A stretch of 49,428 nucleotides of DNA from Micromonospora sp. HK10 (GTDB taxonomy: Bacteria > Actinomycetota > Actinomycetes > Mycobacteriales > Micromonosporaceae): positions 1 to 49,428 of the forward strand of contig NZ_KQ058867.1 of assembly GCF_000982955.1 (NCBI RefSeq), given 5' to 3'. Within the stretch, counting starts at the first letter, position 1. Each line of letters starts with the position of its first letter. Both the position numbers and the translations under genes were made by a program. Positions 27,453 to 35,262 of this stretch are shown piece by piece. The notes under the pieces are model-generated. The model made no database searches. It saw only the letters and a program-made list of their open reading frames with translations, and was not told the DNA's origin.

Positions 27453-27666
27453 TCGGTCCCGGACCGGCGGGCGGCCCGCGTACGCCCGCCGGTCCGCTGC
27501 CGGTCGTCCCGAGCCGCCGGTCCGCTGCCGGTCGTCCCGGGCCGCCGCCGGCTCCGTCGGGCCGGCGGTCCGGCCGGTACGGGGCAGTTGCACCGAGCGG
27601 CCCCGGGGGCGGTGCGTGCCGTGCGACGCTGTGCCGGAGGCGGGACGGACGTGAAGGAGGTGCGCC

Positions 27667-28032
27667 ATGGCCGCGACGCCGCAGGTCGACTTCGCGCTCG
27701 ACACCTACGAGTGCATCGTGCTCTATCCGGGGCCGTCCGGTCGGGCGCTGCCCGAGGAGACCGTGCAGCGGCTGCAGGCCGAGCACCTGCACCACATGCA
27801 GGCGCTGCAACGGCGCGGCTTCATCCTGGTCGACGGCTCAGTCGACGGGCCGGCCCGCGAGCCGGACCCGCCGATCGGCTTCGGCCTGGCCCGCACCGGC
27901 TCGGTGGACGACGTCCGCAGCGTGATGGAGGCCGACCCGGCCGTGCAGGCCGGGCTCTACCGGGTGGACGTGCTGACCTTCCTCTGCCCGGCCGGCTCGC
28001 TGGAGTTCCCGCTGGCCGCCAAGCAACGCTGA
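27667..28032 (+). CDS. YCII-related domain protein
   Basis: A 121-residue protein with the ferredoxin-like layout of YCII-domain proteins: an N-terminal strand (DTYECIVLYPGPS), a helix with HLHHMQALQRRGFILVDG, a strand (GFGLARTG), the VDDVRSVMEADPAVQAGLY helix and the final strand YRVDVLTFLCP. Family members are small dimeric enzymes or stress proteins; no substrate can be named. AAGGAGGTGCGCC directly before ATG 27667 is a textbook ribosome binding site, so translation is probably strong. It stands alone between the lipase and pyruvate kinase genes. Confidence 0.75.
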   Translation: MAATPQVDFALDTYECIVLYPGPSGRALPEETVQRLQAEHLHHMQALQRRGFILVDGSVDGPAREPDPPIGFGLARTGSVDDVRSVMEADPAVQAGLYRVDVLTFLCPAGSLEFPLAAKQR

Positions 28033-28339
28033 GCGGAGTCGCCGGCCCGGCCCGCCCGTGCCCGGCCCGCCCGTGCCCGGCCCGCCCGTGCCCGGCCCGC
28101 CCGTGGCCCGTGCCGGTCGTCGGCCGCCCGACCCCGGTCGATCACCGGGAGCACCCGGCCAGGGACCTGACGGCGGGCGGTACGATTTCCGCCGCGCGGT
28201 CGCCGATGCCCGCCACCCACACGACGTTCCGGTGCGGTTGTTCACCGCCCACCGCGCGCGAGTCGCGCGTCGTCGGACAACTGTTCCGCAGTCCGAAAGG
28301 GGTCGGCCGCCGGGTCGATCCGGAGGAGAGACTAGCCTG
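28033..28339 (+). other. 307-nt gap before pyk
   Basis: It begins with a 15-bp tandem repeat (28046-28105). Further on, a -10-like TACGAT lies near 28179, a small CGCGCG/CGCGCG hairpin at 28255-28269 and GGAGGAG at 28322-28328, the pyk ribosome binding site. No gene is visible. The pyk promoter is presumably in this stretch. Confidence 0.5.
28046..28105 (+). repeat. 15-bp perfect tandem repeat, 4 copies
   Basis: CCCGGCCCGCCCGTG is repeated exactly at 28046-28060, 28061-28075, 28076-28090 and 28091-28105, starting 13 nt after the stop of the YCII gene. Confidence 0.95.
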
Positions 28340-29788
28340 ATGGGCGTGACACGCCGCGCGAAGATCGTCTGCACCCTCGGTCCCGCCACCTCGTCCCCGG
28401 AGCGCATCCGGGGTCTGGTCGAGGCGGGCATGAACGTAGCGAGGCTCAACTTCAGCCACGGCAGTCACGCCGACCACGAGACGGTGTACCGGCTGGTGCG
28501 CGAGGCGGCCGACGCCGCCGGGCAGCCGGTGGCGGTGCTCGCCGACCTGCAGGGCCCCAAGATCCGTCTCGGCCGGTTCGCCGACGGCCCGCACGAGTGG
28601 CGCACCGGCGACTCCGTGGTGATCACCAGCGACGACATCGTGGGCAGCAAGGAGCGGGTCTCCTGCACCTATCGGAAGCTGCCGCAGGAGGTGAAGCCGG
28701 GTGACCGGCTGCTGATCGACGACGGCCGGGTGGCCGTGGAGGTCAGCGACGTCACCGGCAACGACATCCGGGTCCTGGTCACCGAGGGCGGCCCGGTCTC
28801 CAACAACAAGGGCGTCTCGCTGCCGAACGTGGCGGTCAGCGTCCCGGCCATGTCGGACAAGGACGCCGAGGACCTGCGTTTCGCGCTCGGCCTGGGGGTG
28901 GATCTGATCGCCCTGTCCTTCGTCCGCTCGGCCGACGACATCAAGCTGGTGCACTCGATCATGGCCGAGGAGGGCGTGCAGCGCCCGGTGCTGGCCAAGG
29001 TCGAGAAGCCCGAGGCGGTCGACCACCTGGAGGCGATCGTGCTCGCCTTCGACGGGGTCATGGTCGCCCGCGGCGACCTCGGCGTCGAGCTGCCGCTGGA
29101 CCAGGTGCCGCTGGTGCAGAAGCGCGCCGTGCAGCTGTGCCGGGAGAACGCCAAGCCGGTCATCGTGGCCACCCAGATGCTCGACTCGATGATCGAGAAC
29201 TCGCGGCCGACCCGCGCCGAGGCCTCCGACGTGGCCAACGCGGTGCTCGACGGCGCCGACGCGGTGATGCTCTCCGGCGAGACCAGCGTCGGCAAGTACC
29301 CGGTGCTCACCGTCAGCACCATGGCGAAGATCATCCAGACCACCGAGTCCGGCTCGATCGGCGTGCCCCGGCTCCAGCACGACCCGCGTACGCACGGCGG
29401 CGCGCTCACCGTCGCCGCCTCCTCGATCGCCCGCGCCATCGGCGCGAAGGCCATGGTCGCCTTCTCGCAGACCGGCGACACCGTCAAGCGGCTCGCCCGG
29501 CTGCACTGCGACCTGCCGCTGCTGGCCTTCACCCCGGTGCCCGAGGTGCGTAACCAGCTCGCCCTCTCCTGGGGCGTCGAGACGTTCCTGATGCCGTTCG
29601 TCGAGCACACCGACGACATGTTCCGTCAGGTCGACCAGGCGCTGCTCGGGCTCAACCGGGCCAACCCCGGCGACTACGTGGTGATCGTGGCGGGCAGCCC
29701 GCCCGGCACCCCCGGCTCCACCAACACGCTGCGCGTGCACCAGCTCGGCTCGCTGGTCGACGCCGCCTCCGCACGGGCGCTGCAATGA
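28340..29788 (+). CDS. pyk: Pyruvate kinase
   Basis: A 482-residue pyruvate kinase, converting phosphoenolpyruvate and ADP to pyruvate and ATP in the last step of glycolysis. The N-terminus RRAKIVCTLGPATSSPE and NFSHGSHADH are the substrate and nucleotide contacts, LADLQGPKIRLG begins the B-domain junction, AKVEKPEAVDHLE carries the catalytic Lys, and MVARGDLGVELP the metal site. The C-terminal allosteric domain is complete. ATG 28340 has GGAGGAG 11 nt upstream; GTG 28346 would give the more usual VTRRAK start, so the exact start is uncertain by two codons. The stop overlaps a small repetitive ORF by ATGA. Confidence 0.97.
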   Translation: MGVTRRAKIVCTLGPATSSPERIRGLVEAGMNVARLNFSHGSHADHETVYRLVREAADAAGQPVAVLADLQGPKIRLGRFADGPHEWRTGDSVVITSDDIVGSKERVSCTYRKLPQEVKPGDRLLIDDGRVAVEVSDVTGNDIRVLVTEGGPVSNNKGVSLPNVAVSVPAMSDKDAEDLRFALGLGVDLIALSFVRSADDIKLVHSIMAEEGVQRPVLAKVEKPEAVDHLEAIVLAFDGVMVARGDLGVELPLDQVPLVQKRAVQLCRENAKPVIVATQMLDSMIENSRPTRAEASDVANAVLDGADAVMLSGETSVGKYPVLTVSTMAKIIQTTESGSIGVPRLQHDPRTHGGALTVAASSIARAIGAKAMVAFSQTGDTVKRLARLHCDLPLLAFTPVPEVRNQLALSWGVETFLMPFVEHTDDMFRQVDQALLGLNRANPGDYVVIVAGSPPGTPGSTNTLRVHQLGSLVDAASARALQ

Positions 29789-29916
29789 GTGCGGGCGCTG
29801 CAATGAGTGCGGGCGCTGCGCCGAGCGCGGGCGCTGCAATGAGTGCGGGCGCTGCGCTGACCGCGGGTGTTGCGCTGAGTGCGGGCGCTGCGCTGAGTGC
29901 GGGCAGCGCGCCGGCC
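29773..29916 (+). repeat. 18-bp tandem repeat (8 copies) spanning the pyk stop codon
   Basis: Exact 18-bp period: units at 29773, 29791, 29809, 29827, 29845, 29863, 29881 and 29899, based on GCGGGCGCTGCAATGAGT. The first unit encodes the last residues and stop of pyk. The last two units are most diverged. The period is divisible by three. Confidence 0.93.
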
Positions 29917-29955
29917 GGGCGGGCCGCGTGCCCGCGACCCGGGGCGGCGCGGTGA
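29785..29955 (+). CDS. Small repetitive ORF (MSAGAA)n linking pyk and tesB
   Basis: A 56-codon frame starting at the ATG that overlaps the pyk stop (ATGA) and ending at TGA 29953-29955 within the GTGA start of the thioesterase gene. It encodes hexapeptide repeats (MSAGAA, PSAGAA, LSAGAA) from the 18-bp array, then an Arg/Pro-rich end. There is no separate ribosome binding site, so translation would rely on coupling to pyk. It may instead be a by-product of repeat expansion. The double overlap is what makes it worth recording. Confidence 0.3.
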   Translation: MSAGAAMSAGAAPSAGAAMSAGAALTAGVALSAGAALSAGSAPAGRAACPRPGAAR

Positions 29956-30836
29956 GCGAACGCCCGGTGGCGACCGGTCAGGCCGCGGTCGACCAGCTGC
30001 TGGAGGTGCTGGACCTCGCGCACACCGGCGAGATGACCTTCCGGGGGATGAGTCCTCCGGTCGGTCCGCAGCGGGTGTACGGCGGGCAGGTCGCCGGCCA
30101 GGCCCTGGTCGCCGCCGGACGGACCGTCGATCCGGAGCGCTTCGTGCATTCCCTGCACGGCTACTTCGTCCGTCCCGGCGACCCCGCCGAGCCGATCGAG
30201 TACCAGGTGGAGAACGTCCGGGACGGCCGCTCCTTCTCGGTGCGCCGTGCGGTCGCCCTCCAGCACGACAAGCCGATCTTCTTCATGTCGGCCTCGTTCC
30301 AGCGGCAGGAGGAAGGGCTGGACCATCACGCGCCGGTGCCGCCGGACGTGCCCGCCCCGGACGAGGTCCCCACCATGGCCGACCGGCTCGCCCGCTATCC
30401 GGAGCGGCTCGGCATCTGGGGACAGATCCCGCGCCCGATCGATGTGCGCTACGTCGGCGAGCCCGGCTGGGTACGCCCCGGCGACCGGCCCGCCGAGCCG
30501 CACCAGCGGGTCTGGATGCGCCTCGACGGCAAGCTGCCCGACGATCCGCTGCTGCACGCCTGCGCCCTGGCGTACGCCTCCGACCTCACCCTGCTCGACT
30601 CGGTGCTGTCGGTGCACGGCGAGGTCTGGGGCCCCGGCGGGGTGGTCGGCGCGAGCCTGGACCACGCGCTCTGGTTCCACCGGCCCTTCCGTGCCGACGA
30701 GTGGTTCCTCTACGACTGCTGGAGCCCGTCCGCCTCCGGCGCCCGTGGCCTGGCCACCGGCCGCATGTTCACCACCGACGGCCGGCACATCGCCAGCGCC
30801 GTGCAGGAGGGGCTGCTGCGCCGGGTGGGCGCCTGA
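29952..30836 (+). CDS. tesB: Acyl-CoA thioesterase II
   Basis: A 294-residue TesB-type double-hotdog thioesterase that hydrolyses acyl-CoA to free acid and CoA. The first hotdog shows RVYGGQVAGQALVAAGRTV and HSLHGYFVRPGDPAEPIEYQVE; the second shows SLDHALWFHRPFRADEWFLYDCWSPSASGARGLA, the family's most conserved part, with the catalytic Asp/Thr/Gln-type residues distributed between the domains. Length matches E. coli TesB (286). GTG 29952 is chosen from homology length; GTG 29928 is in frame, and neither has a clear ribosome binding site, fitting coupling to upstream translation. Downstream of pyk, as I recall in Mycobacterium (pykA-tesB1). Confidence 0.92.
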   Translation: MSERPVATGQAAVDQLLEVLDLAHTGEMTFRGMSPPVGPQRVYGGQVAGQALVAAGRTVDPERFVHSLHGYFVRPGDPAEPIEYQVENVRDGRSFSVRRAVALQHDKPIFFMSASFQRQEEGLDHHAPVPPDVPAPDEVPTMADRLARYPERLGIWGQIPRPIDVRYVGEPGWVRPGDRPAEPHQRVWMRLDGKLPDDPLLHACALAYASDLTLLDSVLSVHGEVWGPGGVVGASLDHALWFHRPFRADEWFLYDCWSPSASGARGLATGRMFTTDGRHIASAVQEGLLRRVGA

Positions 30837-30904
30837 CCGGGCGGCCCGGCGCGGCCGTGGCCGTTCGGTCGAGGGCCGCGGCACCGGCCGGACGATCAGC
30901 CGAC

Positions 30905-30910
30905 TAACCT
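30905..30910 (+). promoter_or_regulatory. -10 element of the rrf2 gene (leaderless promoter)
   Basis: TAACCT ends 7 nt before ATG 30918 and no Shine-Dalgarno lies between, which fits a transcript starting at the A of the start codon. No clear -35. Confidence 0.5.
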
Positions 30911-30917
30911 GTCCGGC

Positions 30918-31388
30918 ATGCGTCTCTCCGCCCGGGTCGACTACGCCCTCCGTGCGGCTGCCGAGCTGGCCTCGACGGCCGAGGGGGCGGCGACCGGACG
31001 ACGCCGACCGGTGACGGCCGAGCAGATCGCCCGCGCCCAGGACATCCCCCCGAAGTTCCTCGAGAGCATCCTGTTGCAGCTGCGCCGGGGCGGGATCGTG
31101 CACGCGCAGCGCGGCCCCGAGGGTGGCTACTGGCTGGCCCGGGCGGCGGCGGAGATCTCCCTGGCCGAGGTGATCCGGGTGATCGACGGCCCGCTCGCGC
31201 ACATCCGTGGCCAGCGCCCGGAGCAGCTCGGCTACCACGGCGCGGCCCGTTCGCTGCAGGACGTGTGGATCGCGCTGCGGGCCAGCGAGCGGGAGATCCT
31301 GGAGCTGGTCACCCTCGCCGACGTGGCCGCCGGCACGCTGCCGGCCCGGGTGAACGAGCTGGCCGCCGACCCGGCCGCCTGGAGCTGA
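30918..31388 (+). CDS. Rrf2-family regulator without cysteines
   Basis: A 156-residue regulator: winged HTH (MRLSARVDYALRAAAELAS, then VTAEQIARAQDIPPKFLESILLQLRRGGIVHAQRGPEGGYWLAR), a wing and a dimerisation helix. Fe-S-sensing Rrf2 proteins (IscR, NsrR, RirA) carry three conserved Cys after the wing. This protein has no Cys at all, so it resembles CymR-type members that respond to metabolites or partner proteins. The neighbouring gene is a TauE/SafE-type transporter 107 nt downstream, which suggests control of sulfur or organosulfur transport. It is probably translated from a leaderless mRNA. Confidence 0.9.
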   Translation: MRLSARVDYALRAAAELASTAEGAATGRRRPVTAEQIARAQDIPPKFLESILLQLRRGGIVHAQRGPEGGYWLARAAAEISLAEVIRVIDGPLAHIRGQRPEQLGYHGAARSLQDVWIALRASEREILELVTLADVAAGTLPARVNELAADPAAWS

Positions 31389-31451
31389 CCGACCCGGCCC
31401 GTCCCACCCACCGATCAGGTACTTGACCGGAGCGCCCCCCGTGCCGCATTG

Positions 31452-31464
31452 TCGACCAAGTCGA
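31452..31464. promoter_or_regulatory. Inverted repeat upstream of the TSUP gene
   Basis: TCGAC/GTCGA arms around CAA, followed by an A/T-richer GATAGGAGATACCG stretch, about 30 nt before the transporter start. It is a reasonable candidate for the Rrf2 operator or promoter; no binding-site consensus was tested. Confidence 0.35.
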
Positions 31465-31494
31465 TAGGAGATACCGAAAAGTTCGGGGGCCCCG

Positions 31495-32520
31495 GTGCGC
31501 AAGCTGCTGATCCTCGCCCTGGTCGGGCTCGCCGCGCAGCTGGTCGACGGCGCGCTCGGCATGGCGTACGGGCTGACCTCCTCGACGCTGCTGCTCTTCG
31601 CCGGGGTCGCGCCGGCCGCCGCGTCCGCCTCGGTGCACCTGGCCGAGATCGGCACCACCCTCGCGGCCGGAATCTCGCACTGGCGGTTCGGCAACGTCGA
31701 CTGGCGGGTGGTCGCCCGGATCGCGCTGCCCGGTGCGGCCGGCGCGTTCGCCGGTGCCACCGTGCTCAGCTCCGTCTCGACCGAAGCCGCCGCGCCCTGG
31801 ATGGCCGCCATCCTGTGCACGCTCGGTGGCTACCTGCTGATCCGCTTCGCCCGGCCGCTGCGACCGCACCGGGCGGCCGGCCGGCTGCGGGGCCGCTTCC
31901 TCGCCCCGCTCGGCCTGGTCGCCGGCTTCGTCGACGCCACCGGCGGCGGGGGCTGGGGCCCGGTCGCCACCCCGGCGCTGCTGGTCTCCGGCCGGCTGGC
32001 CCCGCGTACCGTGATCGGCTCGGTGGACACCGCGGAGTTCGTGGTCGCCGGTGCGGCCAGCGCCGGGTTCCTCATCGGTCTCGGCACCGAGGGGTTCCTG
32101 CTGCCCACCGTGGCGGCGCTGCTGATCGGCGGCCTGATCGCCGCCCCGATCGCCGCCTGGCTGGTCCGCATCGTGCCCGCGCAGCTGCTCGGCGCCGCCA
32201 TCGGCGGGGTGATCGTGCTGACCAACGCCCGGACCCTGCTGCGCGCGGGCGAGTTGGGCGGTCCCGTGCCGGCGCTGGTCTACGCGGTGCTCGGCGCCGG
32301 CTGGCTGGCCGCGCTGGCGCTGGCGGCCCGGGCACTGCGCCGGACCCGCCGGGCCCGAGCCGTCGTCGCGGCCGCCGCGCCGGCGTCCGCCAACCCGGCC
32401 ACCGCCGACCCGGCCACCGCCGTGAGTGCCGTGCCCGGTCCGGGTGGCGTGAGCGCCGCCGAGGACCCGGCGTCCGGGGGTGTCGGGTCGCGGTCGCTGG
32501 CCGCCGCCGTCGACGGCTGA
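31495..32520 (+). CDS. TSUP family (TauE/SafE-like) transporter
   Basis: A 341-residue integral membrane protein with about eight helices and the internal duplication of the TSUP/TauE-SafE family (LVDGALGMAYGLTSSTLLLF and, in the second half, GFVDATGGGGWGPVATPALL). Members export sulfite or sulfoacetate, or move other anions. The last ~55 residues are an Ala/Pro/Ser-rich cytoplasmic tail. The GTG start has a G-rich but not classic ribosome binding site. The preceding rrf2 gene probably regulates it. Confidence 0.88.
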   Translation: MRKLLILALVGLAAQLVDGALGMAYGLTSSTLLLFAGVAPAAASASVHLAEIGTTLAAGISHWRFGNVDWRVVARIALPGAAGAFAGATVLSSVSTEAAAPWMAAILCTLGGYLLIRFARPLRPHRAAGRLRGRFLAPLGLVAGFVDATGGGGWGPVATPALLVSGRLAPRTVIGSVDTAEFVVAGAASAGFLIGLGTEGFLLPTVAALLIGGLIAAPIAAWLVRIVPAQLLGAAIGGVIVLTNARTLLRAGELGGPVPALVYAVLGAGWLAALALAARALRRTRRARAVVAAAAPASANPATADPATAVSAVPGPGGVSAAEDPASGGVGSRSLAAAVDG

Positions 32521-32577
32521 CCGGCTCGGGGCGCGGTTCGGGCCGCATCCGGCAGCCGGGGGCCAGGGCGGGGCCGG

Positions 32578-32607
32578 TTGTGCGGCCGGAAAGCGTTGTC
32601 CTAGGCT
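32578..32607 (+). promoter_or_regulatory. Promoter of the rhamnogalacturonan lyase gene
   Basis: TTGTGC (32578-32583) and TAGGCT (32602-32607) separated by 18 nt, resembling a housekeeping sigma promoter. It predicts a leader of about 120 nt. Confidence 0.55.
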
Positions 32608-32657
32608 GGTCCCGCGCGGAGTCGAATCACCGACGTCGATCAGTGGCGTCCCGTCAG

Positions 32658-32707
32658 CGCGACGCACCGCTCCCGCCGGCCCGGGCAGGCCGGCGCGCTG
32701 CGTCGCG
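32658..32707 (+). promoter_or_regulatory. Structured 5' leader hairpin
   Basis: Outer arms CGCGACGCA (32658-32666) and TGCGTCGCG (32699-32707) enclose an inner GCCGGCC/GGCCGGC stem (32675-32681, 32688-32694). It is inside the predicted leader and ends 27 nt before the start codon. No known riboswitch consensus was recognised. Confidence 0.5.
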
Positions 32708-32734
32708 GGCTCGATCTCCGCGAAAGGCATCCCC

Positions 32735-35008
32735 GTGCACCCCATCACACCCCGTCGCCGGACCGCGCTGCTCGCCGCGGTCGCGGCGACCGCCCTCGTC
32801 ACCGGCACCCTCACCACGGTGGCCGCCTCGGCCGCCGCCGCCGGTTGCCGGGTCGACTACCGGGTCACCAACCAGTGGGGCGGCGGCTTCGGCGCCGACG
32901 TCACCATCACCAACCTCGGCGACCCGGTGAACGGCTGGACGCTCACCTGGGCCTTCGCCGCCGGCCAGCAGGTCGGTCAGGCCTGGAACGCCACCGTCAG
33001 CCAGTCCGGCAGCCAGGTCTCCGCGCGCGACGCCGGCTACAACGCCACGATCGGTACCGGCGGCACCGCGAACTTCGGCTTCAACGCCTCCTGGAACAAC
33101 GCCAGCAACCCGGCCCCGGCGAGCTTCGCGCTCAACGGCACCACCTGCACCGGCGCGACCACACCGACCAGTGCCCCGCCCACCACCACGCCGCCTCCCA
33201 CCACGCCGCCTCCGACGACGCCGCCCCCCACCACGCCGCCACCCACCACCCCGCCGGCAGGCGCCAAGCAGATGGAGAAGCTCGACCGGGGGCTGATCAG
33301 CGTCCGCTCCGGCAGCGGCAACCTGGTCTCCTGGCGGCTGCTCGGCACCGAGACCGCCGGGGTGTCGTTCAACCTCTACCGCGGCGCCACGAAGGTCAAC
33401 AGCAGCCCGATCACCGGCGCCACCAGCTACCTCGACAGCGGCGCCGTCGCCGGAACGGCGTACACCGTCCGGCCGGTGGTCGACGGCGCGGAGCAGGCGG
33501 CGTCCGCCCCGGCGCTGCAGTTCACCAACGGCTACCTGGACGTGCCGATCCAGGCCCCGCCCGGGGGCACCACGCCGGCCGGGGAGGCCTACAGCTACTC
33601 GGCGAACGACGCCAGCGTCGGTGACCTCGACGGCGACGGCCGGTACGAGATCGTGCTCAAGTGGGACCCGTCCAACGCCAAGGACAACTCCCAGTCCGGC
33701 TACACCGGCAACGTCTACGTCGACGCGTACACCCTCGCCGGCGCCCGGCTGTGGCGCATCGACCTCGGCCGCAACATCCGCGCCGGCGCCCACTACACCC
33801 AGTTCCAGGTGTACGACTACGACGGCGACGGCGACGCCGAGGTGGCCATGAAGACCGCCGACGGCACCCGCTCCGGCACCGGCCAGATGATCGGCTCCGG
33901 CTCCGCCGACTACCGCAACTCCAGCGGCTACGTGCTCGCCGGCCCCGAGTACCTGACCATGTTCGACGGCCGCACCGGCGCGGCCCTCTCCACCGTCGAC
34001 TACGACCCGCCGCGCGGCACCGTCTCGTCCTGGGGCGACTCGTACGGCAACCGGGTCGACCGGTTCCTGGCCGCCACCGCGTACCTGGACGGGCAGCGCC
34101 CCTCGCTGATCATGGCGCGTGGCTACTACACCCGCGCGGTCATCGCCGCCTGGGACTTCCGCGACGGCACGCTGCGCAAGCGCTGGACCTTCGACTCCAA
34201 CGCCAGCGGCAACGGCGCCGCCGCCGGCCAGGGCAACCACAACCTGTCCGTCGCCGACGTCGACAACGACGGCCGCCAGGAGATCGTGTACGGCGCCGTC
34301 ACCATCGACGACACCGGCCGGATCCTCTGGTCGACCGGCAACGGCCACGGCGACGCCATGCACGTCGGCGACCTCGACCCGGCCCGCGCCGGGCTGGAGG
34401 TTTTCAAGGTCGACGAGGACGGCAGCAAGCCCAGCTCCTGGATGGCGGACGCGCGCACCGGCCAGATCCTGTGGCAGACCGCGCCGAACGGCGACAACGG
34501 CCGGGGCGTCTCCGACGATGTCTGGGCCGGCAGTCCGGGGGCCGAGTCCTGGTCCTCGGCCGTCGACGGCCTGCTCAACACCCGGGGCCAGAACGTGGGC
34601 CGCAAGCCCTCCTCGGCCAACTTCCTGGTCTGGTGGGACGGCGATCCGGTCCGCGAGCTGCTCGACGCCACCAAGATCGACAAGTACGGCACGGGCGGCG
34701 AGACCCGGCTGCTCACCGGCAGCGGGGTGGCGTCCAACAACGGCACCAAGTCCACCCCGGCGCTCTCCGGCGACATCCTCGGCGACTGGCGCGAGGAGGT
34801 CATCTGGCGCACCAGCGACAGCAGCGCGCTACGCATCTACAGCACGCCCACCCCGACCGGCGTGCGACTGCCCACCCTCATGCACGACCCGCAGTACCGG
34901 GTCGCCATCGCCTGGCAGAACACCGCCTACAACCAGCCGCCGCACCCCGGGTTCCACCTCGGCGACGGCATGTCGACCCCGCCCGCGCCGAACATCTACC
35001 TGCGTTGA
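32735..35008 (+). CDS. Secreted CBM2-rhamnogalacturonan lyase (PL11)
   Basis: About 757 residues. A Sec signal (RRRTALLAAVAATALVTGTLTTVAASAAA) leads to an N-terminal CBM2 cellulose-binding module of ~105 residues bounded by two Cys (GCRVDY, TTCTG), with W residues typical of the binding face. A linker of repeated PPPTT follows. The ~580-residue catalytic part is a polysaccharide lyase family 11 domain with Ca-binding DxDGDG-type loops (VGDLDGDGRYEIVLKWDPSN, YDYDGDGDAEVAMK, DVDNDGRQEIVYG) forming its beta-propeller. It cleaves the rhamnogalacturonan I backbone of pectin by beta-elimination. GTG 32735 fits the signal peptide. The protein implies growth on plant debris. Confidence 0.93.
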   Translation: MHPITPRRRTALLAAVAATALVTGTLTTVAASAAAAGCRVDYRVTNQWGGGFGADVTITNLGDPVNGWTLTWAFAAGQQVGQAWNATVSQSGSQVSARDAGYNATIGTGGTANFGFNASWNNASNPAPASFALNGTTCTGATTPTSAPPTTTPPPTTPPPTTPPPTTPPPTTPPAGAKQMEKLDRGLISVRSGSGNLVSWRLLGTETAGVSFNLYRGATKVNSSPITGATSYLDSGAVAGTAYTVRPVVDGAEQAASAPALQFTNGYLDVPIQAPPGGTTPAGEAYSYSANDASVGDLDGDGRYEIVLKWDPSNAKDNSQSGYTGNVYVDAYTLAGARLWRIDLGRNIRAGAHYTQFQVYDYDGDGDAEVAMKTADGTRSGTGQMIGSGSADYRNSSGYVLAGPEYLTMFDGRTGAALSTVDYDPPRGTVSSWGDSYGNRVDRFLAATAYLDGQRPSLIMARGYYTRAVIAAWDFRDGTLRKRWTFDSNASGNGAAAGQGNHNLSVADVDNDGRQEIVYGAVTIDDTGRILWSTGNGHGDAMHVGDLDPARAGLEVFKVDEDGSKPSSWMADARTGQILWQTAPNGDNGRGVSDDVWAGSPGAESWSSAVDGLLNTRGQNVGRKPSSANFLVWWDGDPVRELLDATKIDKYGTGGETRLLTGSGVASNNGTKSTPALSGDILGDWREEVIWRTSDSSALRIYSTPTPTGVRLPTLMHDPQYRVAIAWQNTAYNQPPHPGFHLGDGMSTPPAPNIYLR

Positions 35009-35106
35009 CCGTGAGGCCGGCCGGGCCGGCCCAGCCTGGCGGTGCCGGGCCACGACCGGCTCGACGGCCCGGCCCGGCTTGCCGGCGCCGGACCCACGAA
35101 AGCAGG

Positions 35107-35149
35107 CACCGGGCCGCCGGCCGCGGAATCCGCGACCGGCGGCCCGGTG
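35107..35149. terminator. 14-bp hairpin, bidirectional terminator candidate
   Basis: Arms 35107-35120 and 35136-35149 pair perfectly; the loop contains a second CGCGG/CCGCG stem. It lies between the converging lyase and oxidoreductase genes. Confidence 0.7.
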
Positions 35150-35159
35150 CTCCACACCG

Positions 35160-35193
35160 CGGCATTCCCGACCCGTCCCGACCGGGAATGCCG
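35160..35193. terminator. 10-bp hairpin, bidirectional terminator candidate
   Basis: Arms CGGCATTCCC (35160-35169) and GGGAATGCCG (35184-35193) with a 14-nt loop, 10 bp after the previous hairpin. The two probably act as back-to-back terminators. Confidence 0.6.
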
Positions 35194-35262
35194 TACCACC
35201 ACCGGACACCACGTTAGGCCGGCTCGGCGACGCTGGGGTGACGTGGCTATGAAGAGCGTGTT

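Noticed and set aside
29773..29916. Regular 18-bp repeats considered as CRISPR or iterons of an origin
   Set aside because: No spacers, no replication protein nearby, high GC, and the array arises from the end of pyk.
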